From assembly GCA_903925975.1 (NCBI GenBank), contig CAIYHG010000144.1:1-43504 (forward strand): 43,504 nucleotides of DNA. The letters are read 5' to 3'. Shown here piece by piece: positions 25,745 through 34,181 of this stretch. This DNA is from an uncultured Acidobacteriia bacterium (GTDB lineage: Bacteria; Acidobacteriota; Terriglobia; Bryobacterales; Bryobacteraceae). Within the stretch, counting starts at the first letter, position 1, and each line of letters opens with the position of its first letter. Below the pieces are notes generated by a model. The model did not search any database. It had not been told where the DNA came from and saw only the letters and a list, made by a program, of their open reading frames with translations. Both the position numbers and the translations under genes were made by a program.

Positions 25745-27964
25745 ATGAAGATCACGTGGACTAAGACCGATGAAGCTCCCGCACTCGCAACGTACGCGCT
25801 TCTGCCGGTCATTCGAGCGTATTTCAAGGGCACTGGGGTGGAGGTGGAAACAGCCGACATCTCGCTCGCCGGACGCATCCTCGCCAATTTTCCCGAACGT
25901 CTCCGCGACGACCAGAAAATTCCCGACGAGCTGACCCGCCTCGGCAAGCTTGCCCAGACGCCGGACGCCAACATCATCAAACTCCCCAACGTCAGCGCCT
26001 CGGTTCCGCAGCTTCGGGCGGCGATCGCGGAACTCCGTGGGAAGGGCTACGACATACCCGACTATCCCGAGGATCCGTCTACCGAAGAGGCCCGCGCGCT
26101 GCAAGCCCGGTTCGCCACGGTGCTCGGCTCGGCGGTGAACCCCGTATTGCGTGAGGGCAACTCGGATCGCCGCGCGGCCGAGCCGGTGAAAGCGTTCGCC
26201 CAGAAGCATCCGCACAAGATGATGAGGGACTGGCCGAAGTCCGGTTCGGTGACGCGCGTGGCTCACATGAATGGCAAGGATTTCTTCGGCAGCGAAAAGT
26301 CCACGACCCTCGGCGCCGCAACTGACGCGCGCATCGAATTCGTGGACGATGCCGGCGCAGTGACGGTATTGAAGGCGAAACTCGCGCTGCTCGAGGGCGA
26401 AGTCATCGACTCCGCGGTGATGAGCGTGCCCGCGCTACGGGAATTCTATGCGGAGCAAATAGCTGCCGCCAAAGCCGACAGCGCGCTTTTGTCGCTGCAC
26501 CTGAAGTGCACGATGATGAAAGTCTCCGACCCGATCATGTTCGGACACTGCGTGTCGGTTTACTTCGCCGATGCTCTGCGGAAGCACGCCGGAGCGCTGG
26601 CGGAAATCGGCGCCAACGTCAACAATGGACTCGCCGATGTTCTGGCGAAACTCGAGCGCCTGCCGGCCGCGAAGAAGGCCGAGATCGAGGCCGACATCGC
26701 CGCATGTTACGCCAAGGGCCCCGAGCTGGCGATGGTGGATTCGCGCAAGGGCAAGACCAACCTTCACGTCCCCAACGATGTGATCGTGGATGCGTCCATG
26801 CCGGTCGTGATCCGCGACGGCGGCAAGATGTGGAACAAGGGCGACGCGCTGCAAGACACCGTCGCCATGATCCCCGACCGCTGCTATGCCACGATCTATC
26901 AGGTAGTGGTGGAGGACTGCAAGAAGCACGGGCAGTTCGACCCCGCAACCATGGGCAGCGTGTCCAACGTCGGGCTGATGGCCAAGAAAGCCGAAGAGTA
27001 CGGGTCCCATGACAAGACGTTTGTTGCGCCCGGCAATGGCAGCATTCGGATCATCGACGCCGGCGGAAATGTCATGCTCGAACAAAGCGTCGAAAAAGGC
27101 GATATCTTCCGCGCCTGCCAGACCAAGGACGAAGCTATACGCGATTGGGTGAAGCTGGCCGTAACGCGCGCGCGCGCTTCCGGGGCGCCGGCGATTTTCT
27201 GGCTCGACCCGAATCGCGGGCACGATGCCCAGATTATCCAAAAGGTGAAGGCCTACCTGGCCGGCCACGATACGGCGGGCCTCGAAATCGGCATCATGAA
27301 GCCGGATGACGCGATGCAGTTCTCGCTCGATCGGGTTCGCCGCGGCGCGGACGCCATTGCCGTCACCGGCAACGTGCTTCGCGACTATCTCACCGATCTT
27401 TTTCCGATCCTCGAGTTGGGCACTAGCGCCCGCATGCTCTCGATCGTGCCGCTGCTCAGAGGCGGCGGATTGTTCGAAACCGGCGCGGGTGGCTCGGCCC
27501 CCAAGCACGTGGAGCAGTTCCTGAAAGAAGGGCATCTGCGGTGGGACTCGCTCGGTGAGTACTGCGCGCTGATTCCCTCGCTCGAACTCGCCGCGACGAA
27601 CACCGGAAACGCGCGTGCGACGCTGCTCGCCAAGACGCTGGTTGAGGCCATCGGCCGATACCTCGAAGACGCCCGCTACCCCTCACGCAAAGTGAATGAG
27701 ATCGACAACCGCGGAGCCACGTTCTATCTGGCGCTCGCGTGGGCGCAGGCGCTCGCCACCCAGGATGAGGACGCGGAGTTGAAGCAGCGCTTCGCGCCGG
27801 TAGCCGCCGCGCTGGCGGAGAACCAGGATAAGATCGGTGGAGAGCTGATGGCGGCGCAGGGCAAGCCGGTGGACGTGGGCGGCTACTACTGGCCGGACGA
27901 CTCGCTGTGCGAAGCCGCGATGCAGCCCAGCCCGACGCTGAACGCAATCATCGGCGGAATATGA
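25745..27964 (+). CDS. icd: NADP-dependent isocitrate dehydrogenase, monomeric type
   Basis: Oxidative decarboxylation of isocitrate to 2-oxoglutarate with NADP+. The 739-residue length and opening ([23 protein letters not shown]) are typical of the large single-chain family (Azotobacter, Corynebacterium), unrelated in architecture to the common dimer. Conserved stretches include [74 protein letters not shown] and [13 protein letters not shown]. It lies 70 bases upstream of a second isocitrate dehydrogenase of the other family, with a strong hairpin between them. Confidence 0.95.
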   Translation: MKITWTKTDEAPALATYALLPVIRAYFKGTGVEVETADISLAGRILANFPERLRDDQKIPDELTRLGKLAQTPDANIIKLPNVSASVPQLRAAIAELRGKGYDIPDYPEDPSTEEARALQARFATVLGSAVNPVLREGNSDRRAAEPVKAFAQKHPHKMMRDWPKSGSVTRVAHMNGKDFFGSEKSTTLGAATDARIEFVDDAGAVTVLKAKLALLEGEVIDSAVMSVPALREFYAEQIAAAKADSALLSLHLKCTMMKVSDPIMFGHCVSVYFADALRKHAGALAEIGANVNNGLADVLAKLERLPAAKKAEIEADIAACYAKGPELAMVDSRKGKTNLHVPNDVIVDASMPVVIRDGGKMWNKGDALQDTVAMIPDRCYATIYQVVVEDCKKHGQFDPATMGSVSNVGLMAKKAEEYGSHDKTFVAPGNGSIRIIDAGGNVMLEQSVEKGDIFRACQTKDEAIRDWVKLAVTRARASGAPAIFWLDPNRGHDAQIIQKVKAYLAGHDTAGLEIGIMKPDDAMQFSLDRVRRGADAIAVTGNVLRDYLTDLFPILELGTSARMLSIVPLLRGGGLFETGAGGSAPKHVEQFLKEGHLRWDSLGEYCALIPSLELAATNTGNARATLLAKTLVEAIGRYLEDARYPSRKVNEIDNRGATFYLALAWAQALATQDEDAELKQRFAPVAAALAENQDKIGGELMAAQGKPVDVGGYYWPDDSLCEAAMQPSPTLNAIIGGI

Positions 27965-27973
27965 CCGGGGACA

Positions 27974-28000
27974 TGCCGCAGCGGGTGATTCGCTGCGGCA
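27974..28000 (+). other. 10-bp hairpin between the two isocitrate dehydrogenase genes
   Basis: TGCCGCAGCG, 7-base loop, CGCTGCGGCA: a perfect stem with no T-run after it. It could protect the 3' end of the first message, cause partial termination or be a dispersed repeat. It is the only notable structure in the 70-base gap. Confidence 0.6.
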
Positions 28001-28034
28001 AACGAACAACTTGCGCTAGTTTCTTGGTTTCGGT

Positions 28035-29477
28035 ATGACGAAGACACCCATCACTATTGCTCGTGGCGACGGCATCGGCCCCGAAATCATGAATGCCACC
28101 CTCCACATTCTGGAGGCGGCCGGGGCTGCTCTCGAAATCGAGACCATCGAGATCGGCGAGAAGGTCTATCTGCGCGGCAATACGGCCGGCATAGAGCCTG
28201 GCTCGTGGGAGTCCTTGCTACGGACGAAGGTCTTCCTCAAGGCCCCCATCACAACCCCTCAGGGCGGCGGATTCAAGAGCCTGAACGTGACCACGCGCAA
28301 GACGCTGGGCCAGTACGCCAATGTGCGCCCGTGCGTCTCCTACCACCCCTTCATCGACACCAAGCATCCCAACATGGATCTGGTGATCGTGAGGGAAAAC
28401 GAAGAAGATCTCTACGCGGGCATCGAATACCAGTTGAGCCCGGAAGTCACTTCGTGCATCAAGCTCATTTCCCGGCCCGGCAGCGAGAAGATTGTCCGCT
28501 ACGCCTTCGAATACGCCCGCCGGCACAACCGGAAGAAGGTCACCTGCTTCATGAAAGACAACATCATGAAGATGACCGACGGCCTGTTCCACAAGGTGTT
28601 CGACGAGATCGCCGCGGAATACCCCGACATTCGGAAAGAAGCCTGGATCGTGGACATCGGCGCCGCCAAGATGGCCGATACTCCGGAAGCGTTCGACGTG
28701 ATCGTGATGCCGAATCTTTACGGCGACATCCTTTCGGACGTGGCCGCGCAGATCGCCGGTTCCGTGGGTCTGGCGGGAGCGGCCAACATCGGCGACCAGT
28801 GCGCGATGTTCGAGGCCATCCACGGCTCCGCGCCCCGCCGCGCGGGTCAAAATCTGGCTAACCCCTCCGGCCTGCTGCTGGGCGCCGTGCTCATGCTGGT
28901 ACACATCAATCAGCCGGAAGTGGCGGAACTCGTTCACAACGCCTGGCTGCGCACCATCGAAGACGGAATCCATACCTACGACATCTTCACCGACGGAGTG
29001 AGCACGGAGAAGGTGGGGACGAAGGAGTTCGCCGCCGCCGTGGTGGCGCGGCTGGGGCAACATCCGAACCAGCTCAAAGCGGTGGCGTACTCGCGGAATC
29101 CCGTTCCGCCGTCAGCGCCAGCGCGCTTCACGTCGAGCGCCGAAACACAGATGGAAATTCGCGGCGTGGACCTGCACGTCTACTGGCCGTCGCGCAACGC
29201 CAACGATCTGGCCGCGGCCATCGGCAAGCACGCCGGCGACGGGCTCAGCCTGCAAATGATTGACAATCGCGGCGTGAAGGTTTGGCCCGCAGGCCGTGCC
29301 GAGACCTTCTGCACCGATAGTTTCCGCTGCCGCTTCATGTCGGAAACAACCGCCAGCGCGGCATCGCTCATCGATCTGATGAAGCGGGTTTCCGATGCCG
29401 GAATCGACATCGTGCAGACCGAAAGCCTCCGCCTGTTCAACGGCCAGCCCGGCTATACCCTGGCGCAGGGTCAATAG
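28035..29477 (+). CDS. icd: Isocitrate dehydrogenase, homodimeric family with C-terminal extension
   Basis: Beta-decarboxylating dehydrogenase of 480 residues. The first 345 form the catalytic core (RGDGIGPEI, RENEEDLYAGIEY, FMKDNIMKMTDG, DIGAAKMAD, NLYGDILSD, HGSAPRRAGQNLANPSG). The last 110 (from about MEIRGVDLHVYW) are the extra domain found in Thermus- and Rickettsia-type enzymes. Where the E. coli NADP enzyme has Lys-Tyr after HGTAP, this one has Arg-Arg, which would favour a phosphate-bearing cofactor; that is inference. Its last 42 coding bases are repeated 388 bases downstream (see the direct repeat). The ribosome site is poor. Confidence 0.92.
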   Translation: MTKTPITIARGDGIGPEIMNATLHILEAAGAALEIETIEIGEKVYLRGNTAGIEPGSWESLLRTKVFLKAPITTPQGGGFKSLNVTTRKTLGQYANVRPCVSYHPFIDTKHPNMDLVIVRENEEDLYAGIEYQLSPEVTSCIKLISRPGSEKIVRYAFEYARRHNRKKVTCFMKDNIMKMTDGLFHKVFDEIAAEYPDIRKEAWIVDIGAAKMADTPEAFDVIVMPNLYGDILSDVAAQIAGSVGLAGAANIGDQCAMFEAIHGSAPRRAGQNLANPSGLLLGAVLMLVHINQPEVAELVHNAWLRTIEDGIHTYDIFTDGVSTEKVGTKEFAAAVVARLGQHPNQLKAVAYSRNPVPPSAPARFTSSAETQMEIRGVDLHVYWPSRNANDLAAAIGKHAGDGLSLQMIDNRGVKVWPAGRAETFCTDSFRCRFMSETTASAASLIDLMKRVSDAGIDIVQTESLRLFNGQPGYTLAQGQ

Positions 29478-29479
29478 TA
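29436..29479 (+). repeat. Direct repeat A, copy 1: 3' end of the second icd
   Basis: 44 bases covering the last 13 codons, the stop and two bases more (FNGQPGYTLAQGQ, TAG). It matches 29824-29867 at 43 of 44 positions. The copy contains the small inverted repeat CCCTG GCG CAGGG. Confidence 0.9.
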
Positions 29480-29537
29480 CACTGACCGCGGGAGGGGTGG
29501 CCTCCCTCTGGGCCTTACGGGGGTATAGACTGTAATC

Positions 29538-29780
29538 GTGGACAGTGAGTTGAAGCAGTACCTGATGGAGATGGAGCAGCGCATCGTATCGGCGCTCAAG
29601 GGATACGTCAACGAGCGCTCCGAGCAGGTAGAAACACGCCTGCTCACGGAGTTCCACAAGTGGGCGTCGCCGCAGGAGGCGCGGCAGCGCACGCACTCCG
29701 CCGCGCTGCGCGCCATCGACGTGGAAATGGAATCGTTGGATGATCGGCTGAAACGGCTGGAGGGTAGTGCCCCTCAGTAG
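29538..29780 (+). CDS. Small coiled-coil protein, unknown function
   Basis: 80 residues from a GTG start; charged and predicted mostly helical (MDSELKQYLMEMEQRIVSAL, then ERSEQVETRLL and IDVEMESLDDRLKRLEG). I do not recognise a family. It resembles short heptad-rich proteins used for oligomerisation. It is the only ORF between the two copies of the duplicated icd 3' end, so it looks like cargo of a 344-bp insertion. A hairpin (CCGGT/ACCGG, 29791-29810) follows the stop. No clear ribosome site. It could be non-coding, but in-frame base use fits its neighbours. Confidence 0.5.
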   Translation: MDSELKQYLMEMEQRIVSALKGYVNERSEQVETRLLTEFHKWASPQEARQRTHSAALRAIDVEMESLDDRLKRLEGSAPQ

Positions 29781-29823
29781 CTTGCGGCTCCGGTCAGACT
29801 TGACACCGGCGGCTCGCGTTAGA

Positions 29824-29867
29824 TTCAACGGCCAGCCCGGCTATACCCTGGCGCAGGGCCAATAGTA
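29824..29867 (+). repeat. Direct repeat A, copy 2: displaced icd 3' end
   Basis: Repeats 29436-29479 with one change (T to C, silent in the Gly codon). It still reads FNGQPGYTLAQGQ then TAG, but no icd sequence precedes it. It ends 13 bases before the purE ATG, so this copy probably marks the original junction between icd and purE. Confidence 0.9.
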
Positions 29868-29879
29868 GAAAATAAGGGG

Positions 29880-30377
29880 ATGGACCTTCCTGCGCCGCTC
29901 GTAGCGGTGATGATGGGCAGCAAGTCGGATTGGGACGTCATGCGCCGCGCGGCACAGACGCTCGCCGATTTCGGCGTGCCCCATGAATGCCGGGTGCTCT
30001 CGGCGCACCGCACCCCGGTCGAGACCGCCGATTACGTGGCCGCGGCCGAATCGCGCGGAGTAGAAGTAATCATAGCGGCAGCTGGAGGGGCAGCGCACCT
30101 CGCAGGCGTCTGCGCCGCGCACACCGTGCTCCCCGTGCTGGGCGTCCCCATGGAGAGCGCCGCGCTCAAGGGCCTGGATTCCCTGCTCTCCACCGTGCAG
30201 ATGCCCGCAGGCATCCCCGTAGGCACGCTGGCCATAGGCCCCGCCGGCGCCACCAACGCCGCCCTGCTAGCCATCGCCATCCTTGGAGTGAAGCGCCCCG
30301 AACTGCGCGAAAAGCTGCGGCAGTTCCGCGCGGAACAGCGCGAGAAGATATTGCGCGATAGCGTCCTGACGGTCTGA
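29880..30377 (+). CDS. purE: N5-carboxyaminoimidazole ribonucleotide mutase (PurE class I)
   Basis: Purine biosynthesis: converts N5-CAIR to CAIR. 165 residues with the class I motifs MMGSKSDWD (phosphate binding), SAHRTP (catalytic His) and [10 protein letters not shown], ending with the usual helical tail. AAGGGG is next to the ATG. purK, its normal partner, is not nearby. The last 12 codons and stop lie in an inverted repeat (CCTGACGG, CCGTCAGG) that spans the TGA, and this end is repeated at 33897-33944. Confidence 0.94.
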   Translation: MDLPAPLVAVMMGSKSDWDVMRRAAQTLADFGVPHECRVLSAHRTPVETADYVAAAESRGVEVIIAAAGGAAHLAGVCAAHTVLPVLGVPMESAALKGLDSLLSTVQMPAGIPVGTLAIGPAGATNAALLAIAILGVKRPELREKLRQFRAEQREKILRDSVLTV

Positions 30378-30387
30378 AAGCCGTCAG
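30339..30387 (+). repeat. Direct repeat B, copy 1: 3' end of purE
   Basis: 49 bases covering the final codons of purE ([14 protein letters not shown]) and the hairpin CCTGACGG/CCGTCAGG. It matches 33897-33944 at 45 of 49 aligned positions including one single-base gap. Confidence 0.85.
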
Positions 30388-30502
30388 GCTGACTCGCGGA
30401 AGACAGAAGACAGTGCGAGAACCACAATGCCCCGGTTCCGCCCTTTACGGATCGATCCTAACGCAGTGGTTCATGCGCCCGTGAATTGGGGTAATTGGCT
30501 GC

Positions 30503-30534
30503 TGTCCCGGTATGCGGATGTCCCGGTATGCGGT
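30503..30534. repeat. Short tandem repeat after purE
   Basis: Two adjacent 16-base units, TGTCCCGGTATGCGGA and TGTCCCGGTATGCGGT, followed by a further partial TATGCGG. It lies in the gene-free 30388-30581 gap. Confidence 0.6.
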
Positions 30535-30581
30535 ATGCGGCCTGGGCTTGAAGACGCGGGAGTACTGAGTCGTGCGGGGTT

Positions 30582-31976
30582 CTAGCGGCCCTGTGCGTTC
30601 CCTCTGGTGATCTGAAACGGAAGGCCGGCGGCATCTTCGATCGGCCTTGCCGCCAGGAATCCGAGGAACAGCATTGCGGGCCACAACTGGAGAAGAAGGC
30701 GGCTCAGCGCGGTGGAAGTCTGCCAAACGATGTCGTAAGGCGATACGATACAGGCGACGCAATAGCCGGCTAGCGACAGGAAAACCGATCCCATCGCGGT
30801 ATAAACTGCCACGCGATCCTTCTTCCAGTGAACGCCTACACAGATAAGATAGATCACGAGTACCGTAAAGGAGTTGACGAAGACGTTACTGAAGCTCCAA
30901 CTCAACTTGAGTAATGCACTTCCCACAACGCGCCAGCGGTAGGGATCCGTAAGCAGAACCATGAGCGACCCAATACCGCGCCCGCCCAGGTTCGCGTTTT
31001 GGGTAGCCAACGTATACCGGAAAAGCAGAACAACCCCCAGGACGGGTCCGAGCCCCCCAGCGAACCAACGTACCTGCTGTAGCGCGGTGCGAAGCCCCCG
31101 GACGCGAACCGCAGCGAGCATCCAAACGGGGACCACTACCGCAACCAGCAAAAGACCTTCGTTCTTAGTCCACGCGCCCATCCCGGCGCACACTCCCGCC
31201 AGCAGAGTAACGCCGGCCGAATCCGGCCAGAGGCGGTCCTGAAGCGCCAGCAGGGCCAGCGTCGCTAGACAAAAGAACGAGAGCGGAACATCTGCGTACT
31301 GTGAGGCGCCGTGCTCGATGAAGAAAGGCGTGGCCGCCAGAACCGTGCCGGCCAGGAATCCCTGAGTGCGCCCCTTCAGCGCCGCAACAGCGCCCGCCAA
31401 CACGCCGATGCTTCCAAACGTGAAGAAGAACGCCGTCGCGATGGGCACGCTCAATTCGCGGCCACCGGTGGAGCGCCACACGCGGGCTACAAAACCGGGT
31501 AGCAGTAATGGATAGTCGGGATGCGACCAAATGAGCGCGACCGAAAAGGCGTCACGCCAGTACGGAGTCGCCAGAAAACGCGCCCGCAGATTATGAATCG
31601 CCCAAGCGTCCCACTGCCCATGCGGGTATAGGCGCGTGACTGAGGCAAAGCCATACAAACTGTACAGCGCCACAATCGCAAAGACCGCGCCTGCCATCGC
31701 CTCGACAGCGGTCAGGGCAAATTCCGTGCGTCTCACGCCGCTTGGCGCGGCCTTTCTTCGGCATATCAGGAGAAACGTGGCGAGAAGCGTCAGTTCAAAA
31801 ATGAGCGAAGGCAGGCCTGTGATCAGCGAAAGAAAGAAACAGCAGGAAACCAGACCGATCCCGGTTGCCGCGCCCAGGCAGGCCTGGAGGGCGACCCCCA
31901 GGTTCGGAGCGGACGCTCGCACGCAGAGCAGCCCGAGCGCCAGGGGCAGAGCGATACCGGTAATCGCCTGAATCAT
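30582..31976 (-). CDS. Polytopic membrane protein resembling GT-C glycosyltransferases
   Basis: 464 residues with about ten to twelve hydrophobic helices. After the third helix comes an extracytoplasmic loop with PHGQWDAWAIHNLRARF, then SHPDYPLLLPGF and EHGASQYADVPLSF. Acidic residues in the first loop and a later ADVPL-type segment are hallmarks of lipid-phosphosugar-dependent glycosyltransferases of the PMT/ArnT fold. Substrate unknown. The start overlaps the stop of the small upstream gene (ATGA), so the two form a pair. The pair lies inside the segment bounded by the duplicated purE 3' end, and its composition looks less GC-rich than the neighbours (by eye). Confidence 0.65.
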   Translation of the reverse strand: MIQAITGIALPLALGLLCVRASAPNLGVALQACLGAATGIGLVSCCFFLSLITGLPSLIFELTLLATFLLICRRKAAPSGVRRTEFALTAVEAMAGAVFAIVALYSLYGFASVTRLYPHGQWDAWAIHNLRARFLATPYWRDAFSVALIWSHPDYPLLLPGFVARVWRSTGGRELSVPIATAFFFTFGSIGVLAGAVAALKGRTQGFLAGTVLAATPFFIEHGASQYADVPLSFFCLATLALLALQDRLWPDSAGVTLLAGVCAGMGAWTKNEGLLLVAVVVPVWMLAAVRVRGLRTALQQVRWFAGGLGPVLGVVLLFRYTLATQNANLGGRGIGSLMVLLTDPYRWRVVGSALLKLSWSFSNVFVNSFTVLVIYLICVGVHWKKDRVAVYTAMGSVFLSLAGYCVACIVSPYDIVWQTSTALSRLLLQLWPAMLFLGFLAARPIEDAAGLPFQITRGNAQGR

Positions 31977-32395
31977 TGTTTCTTCCGCCGCAGCAACATC
32001 ACGCCTTGGCCGAAATCCCTCACAATCTCAAGGCCGTGGTTTGCCGCCAAAGCCGTCCCTATGGAAGGATCGGAGAAATCGCCGACCACCATCTCACAAT
32101 CCAAACCGGGGGCCAGTTGCACGGGGGCCAAACTGTACTGCGCCGCGTACCACCTGCCAACCCCTTCGTCTCCCGTAGGGCTGAGATTGCTGAGATACCC
32201 GAGCACTCCTCTAGAAGGCAAGATTCTCTTCAACTCGCCGAAACGGAGCTCATTGGGGGCCACCCAATCAGGCAGGCTGCTTACGGCAGCCCAAGGCGCA
32301 GGATGTGCGAGCTGCATCCAGCAAGCCCTTGCCCCCATTATCAGGAGCAGACCGATGCCGCCCCAGGCCATGTAATGCCTTAGCTTGGCAAGCAC
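31973..32395 (-). CDS. Small membrane-anchored protein, unknown
   Basis: 140 residues from a GTG start: one N-terminal membrane helix (YMAWGGIGLLLIMGARACW), then a soluble part of about 110 residues (ELRFGELKRILPSRGVLGYLS, LDCEMVVGDFSD, GLEIVRDFGQGVMLLRRKKQ). I do not recognise the family. Its stop overlaps the start of the GT-C-like gene, so it is probably a partner or accessory of that protein. An ATG eight codons downstream (32371) is an alternative start with AAGG upstream. Confidence 0.6.
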   Translation of the reverse strand: MLAKLRHYMAWGGIGLLLIMGARACWMQLAHPAPWAAVSSLPDWVAPNELRFGELKRILPSRGVLGYLSNLSPTGDEGVGRWYAAQYSLAPVQLAPGLDCEMVVGDFSDPSIGTALAANHGLEIVRDFGQGVMLLRRKKQ

Positions 32396-32952
32396 TAGCT
32401 GACACCCTCTGGAGACGAAGTTGAGAATTTGGCCGGCGCAAAGCGCTTCGGGATTTGGCCCTTCCAGCCTTCGACCCCAGGCTCAGTGCGAGTCAGGCCT
32501 GCCGCGCGGCTCCGTCCAGCCAAGTTATGCACGTGCACAGGCGCCTCGCGCCCACAGTGCACCGCCGAACTCGCCAAGCGAAAACAGAATCACGGTAGAC
32601 AAAGCCCCTCGAAACCACGCGGCCATAGGGGAGTGGCCGCCATGCTCTCCCCCGCACCTGATATTTGAGCCTTCAGTATATAGTCGCTCTGTGGGCAGTT
32701 CAAGGCACCGTTCCGCGCCGATTCTCCACGTGCTACGGAGCGCCGTGCGGGTCAGTGAGTCGCCGAAAGTAGAAGTCACATCCAATTGTCCTGAAATCCC
32801 GATCGGTTTATGGAATTGTACGATTTGATGCTGAACCGAACTGATGCTATGATCTGTCTGCCGGTGATCCTTGAGCCCCCCGGCAGGCTGAAAAGTCGTT
32901 TCGAAGCAGTCGTTTTCAGCGCATCCGGCGACGAAGTGAGGCCTGATTACTT
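32396..32952. other. 557-bp intergenic region between divergent genes
   Basis: No gene that I can support. It holds the promoter of the TPR gene (32825-32853) and a short inverted repeat CTGAAAA (32889-32895) with TTTTCAG downstream in the leader. A 34-residue hydrophobic minus-strand frame (32525-32629) exists but has no ribosome site. Base composition looks lower in GC than the flanking core genes. Confidence 0.35.
32825..32853 (+). promoter_or_regulatory. Sigma-70-type promoter of the TPR gene
   Basis: TTGATG (32825-32830), 17 bases, TATGAT (32848-32853); four of six and five of six consensus matches with ideal spacing. Predicted leader is about 93 bases and contains an inverted repeat. 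Confidence 0.65.
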
Positions 32953-33741
32953 ATGATGCCGACAGACGAAGATCCTGAGAATCGCGCCGGGAGCAGCGAA
33001 CCGTCCGCATTGCCGGACGCTGCCCCGGAAGCGTCGCCTACGGAAGCTCCGAACTGGAAACTGAAACCGTCGTGGTGGTGGCTGCTGGCGCTGGTTCTCC
33101 TGGCGCCCCTCATATGGCGGGCCGCCAGGCCGAGCGAAGACGCCGGCCAAGCCGCTGCCACGCAACTGAGTCTGTCGCTGCAGTACGCCCAGGCAGAGAA
33201 GTTCCAGGAATGCGTCGATGCCGCACGGCAGGCGCTCAAACTGCAGCCCGACATGCCGGAGGCTTACAACAACTTAGGTTGGTGCACCGCACGGCTGGGC
33301 AACTTCGACGAGGCGATCCAGAATTTTCGCGAGGCGCTGAAGGTGAAAGCGGGCTTTGCATCTGCTATGGCAAATCTGAACTGGGCGCAGGGAGAAAAGG
33401 ACAAATCGGCGAGGCCGGCCGGCGCTCCCGCGGCCCCCGTCGCGCCTGGGGCTGCTACCGCGAACTCGCTGATGGGCGTTTCCTTGCAGGAGGCGCAGGC
33501 GCGCCATTATCAGGAATGCATCGATGCCGCGCGGCAGGCGCTCAAACTGAAACCGGATATGCCAGAGGCGTACAACAACATCGGTTGGTGCGCCGAGAAT
33601 ATGGGGAACTGGGACGAGGCGCTCCGGAACGCGCAGGAGGCGGTGCGCCTGGCTCCCGATATGGCGTTGGCGAAGAACAACCTGGCGCGGATCATCCGGG
33701 AGCGCGCGAAAGCTGCGGGCGTGTCCGGCAACAAGAAGTAG
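32953..33741 (+). CDS. Membrane-anchored TPR protein
   Basis: 262 residues: an acidic, Pro/Ser-rich cytosolic N-terminus, one membrane helix (WWWLLALVLLAPLIW, about 41-56), then TPR units. Two blocks, about 85-145 and 190-250, are near-duplicates: ECVDAARQALKLQPDMPEAY with NNLGWC, and ECIDAARQALKLKPDMPEAY with NNIGWC. They are separated by an Ala/Pro-rich spacer (PAGAPAAPVAPGAATA). The function is protein-protein contact in the periplasm or cytosol depending on topology; no specific role can be named. It has its own promoter and lies inside the segment bounded by the duplicated purE 3' end. Confidence 0.78.
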   Translation: MMPTDEDPENRAGSSEPSALPDAAPEASPTEAPNWKLKPSWWWLLALVLLAPLIWRAARPSEDAGQAAATQLSLSLQYAQAEKFQECVDAARQALKLQPDMPEAYNNLGWCTARLGNFDEAIQNFREALKVKAGFASAMANLNWAQGEKDKSARPAGAPAAPVAPGAATANSLMGVSLQEAQARHYQECIDAARQALKLKPDMPEAYNNIGWCAENMGNWDEALRNAQEAVRLAPDMALAKNNLARIIRERAKAAGVSGNKK

Positions 33742-34181
33742 CGGCGCCGCTCCACTCGGCCTCGACCCTCTCCGAACCCCGAAACGCGAAACGCCGTAGG
33801 GCGAGCGCTTGTCGCCGGGGCAAGACCGAAGAATCGGAGTAACCCGGAGACGAAACGTTCTCCGGGGACTGAACCGATGTACCGCCGATTTTCCCACGCG
33901 AGAAGATATTGCGGGACAGCCTCCTGACGGTCTGAAACCGTCAGCCTTGCCGGCGCATGGCAGTTTCAATGGCCCCGCAGGCAATGTCACTTAACGGCGT
34001 ACCGGGAACAGCGGACAATGGCCGGGAAGGCCGCCGCATTCCCGTTGCGCCAGACGACGGAAGCTGCGGACGCTCCGGCTGCGACAGCGCGGAGCAGGCA
34101 GTCATCGCCTCAACTCGAAGCCTATAATTCCACGCGTGTTATTATGGACACGGTAGACTTTACTGGAGGACGAAAACACCG
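33742..34181. other. Gene-free region between the TPR gene and tatA
   Basis: It contains a perfect 8-bp hairpin, CCCGGAGA/TCTCCGGG (33843-33866) without a T-run, the displaced purE 3' end (33897-33944), and TATAAT at 34123-34128, a probable -10 box for tatA with no clear -35. Confidence 0.45.
33897..33944 (+). repeat. Direct repeat B, copy 2: displaced purE 3' end
   Basis: It encodes EKILRDSLLTV then TGA, differing from purE only by Val to Leu in this stretch, and keeps the CTGACGG/CCGTCAG hairpin around the stop. No purE sequence lies upstream of it. Base changes are mostly silent or conservative, so the copy looks like a homologous gene end rather than decayed noise. Confidence 0.85.

Noticed and set aside
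25571..25745. Antisense reading in front of the monomeric isocitrate dehydrogenase that looks protein-like near its end (ELKYRIWTDVGGMS).
   Set aside because: No start with a ribosome site and it runs antisense toward the dehydrogenase gene. Only the tail looks plausible, so chance is the simpler explanation.
30503..30534. Tandem 16-mer as the start of a larger satellite or CRISPR-like array.
   Set aside because: Only two full units with a partial third and no spacers; most likely replication slippage.
32525..32629. 34-codon hydrophobic minus-strand frame upstream of the small membrane protein.
   Set aside because: No ribosome site, no similarity I can name, and length within chance expectation for this GC content.
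33843..33866. 8-bp hairpin as terminator of the TPR gene.
   Set aside because: It lies about 100 bases after the stop and is followed by GGACTGAACC rather than a T-run; left as an unexplained structure.
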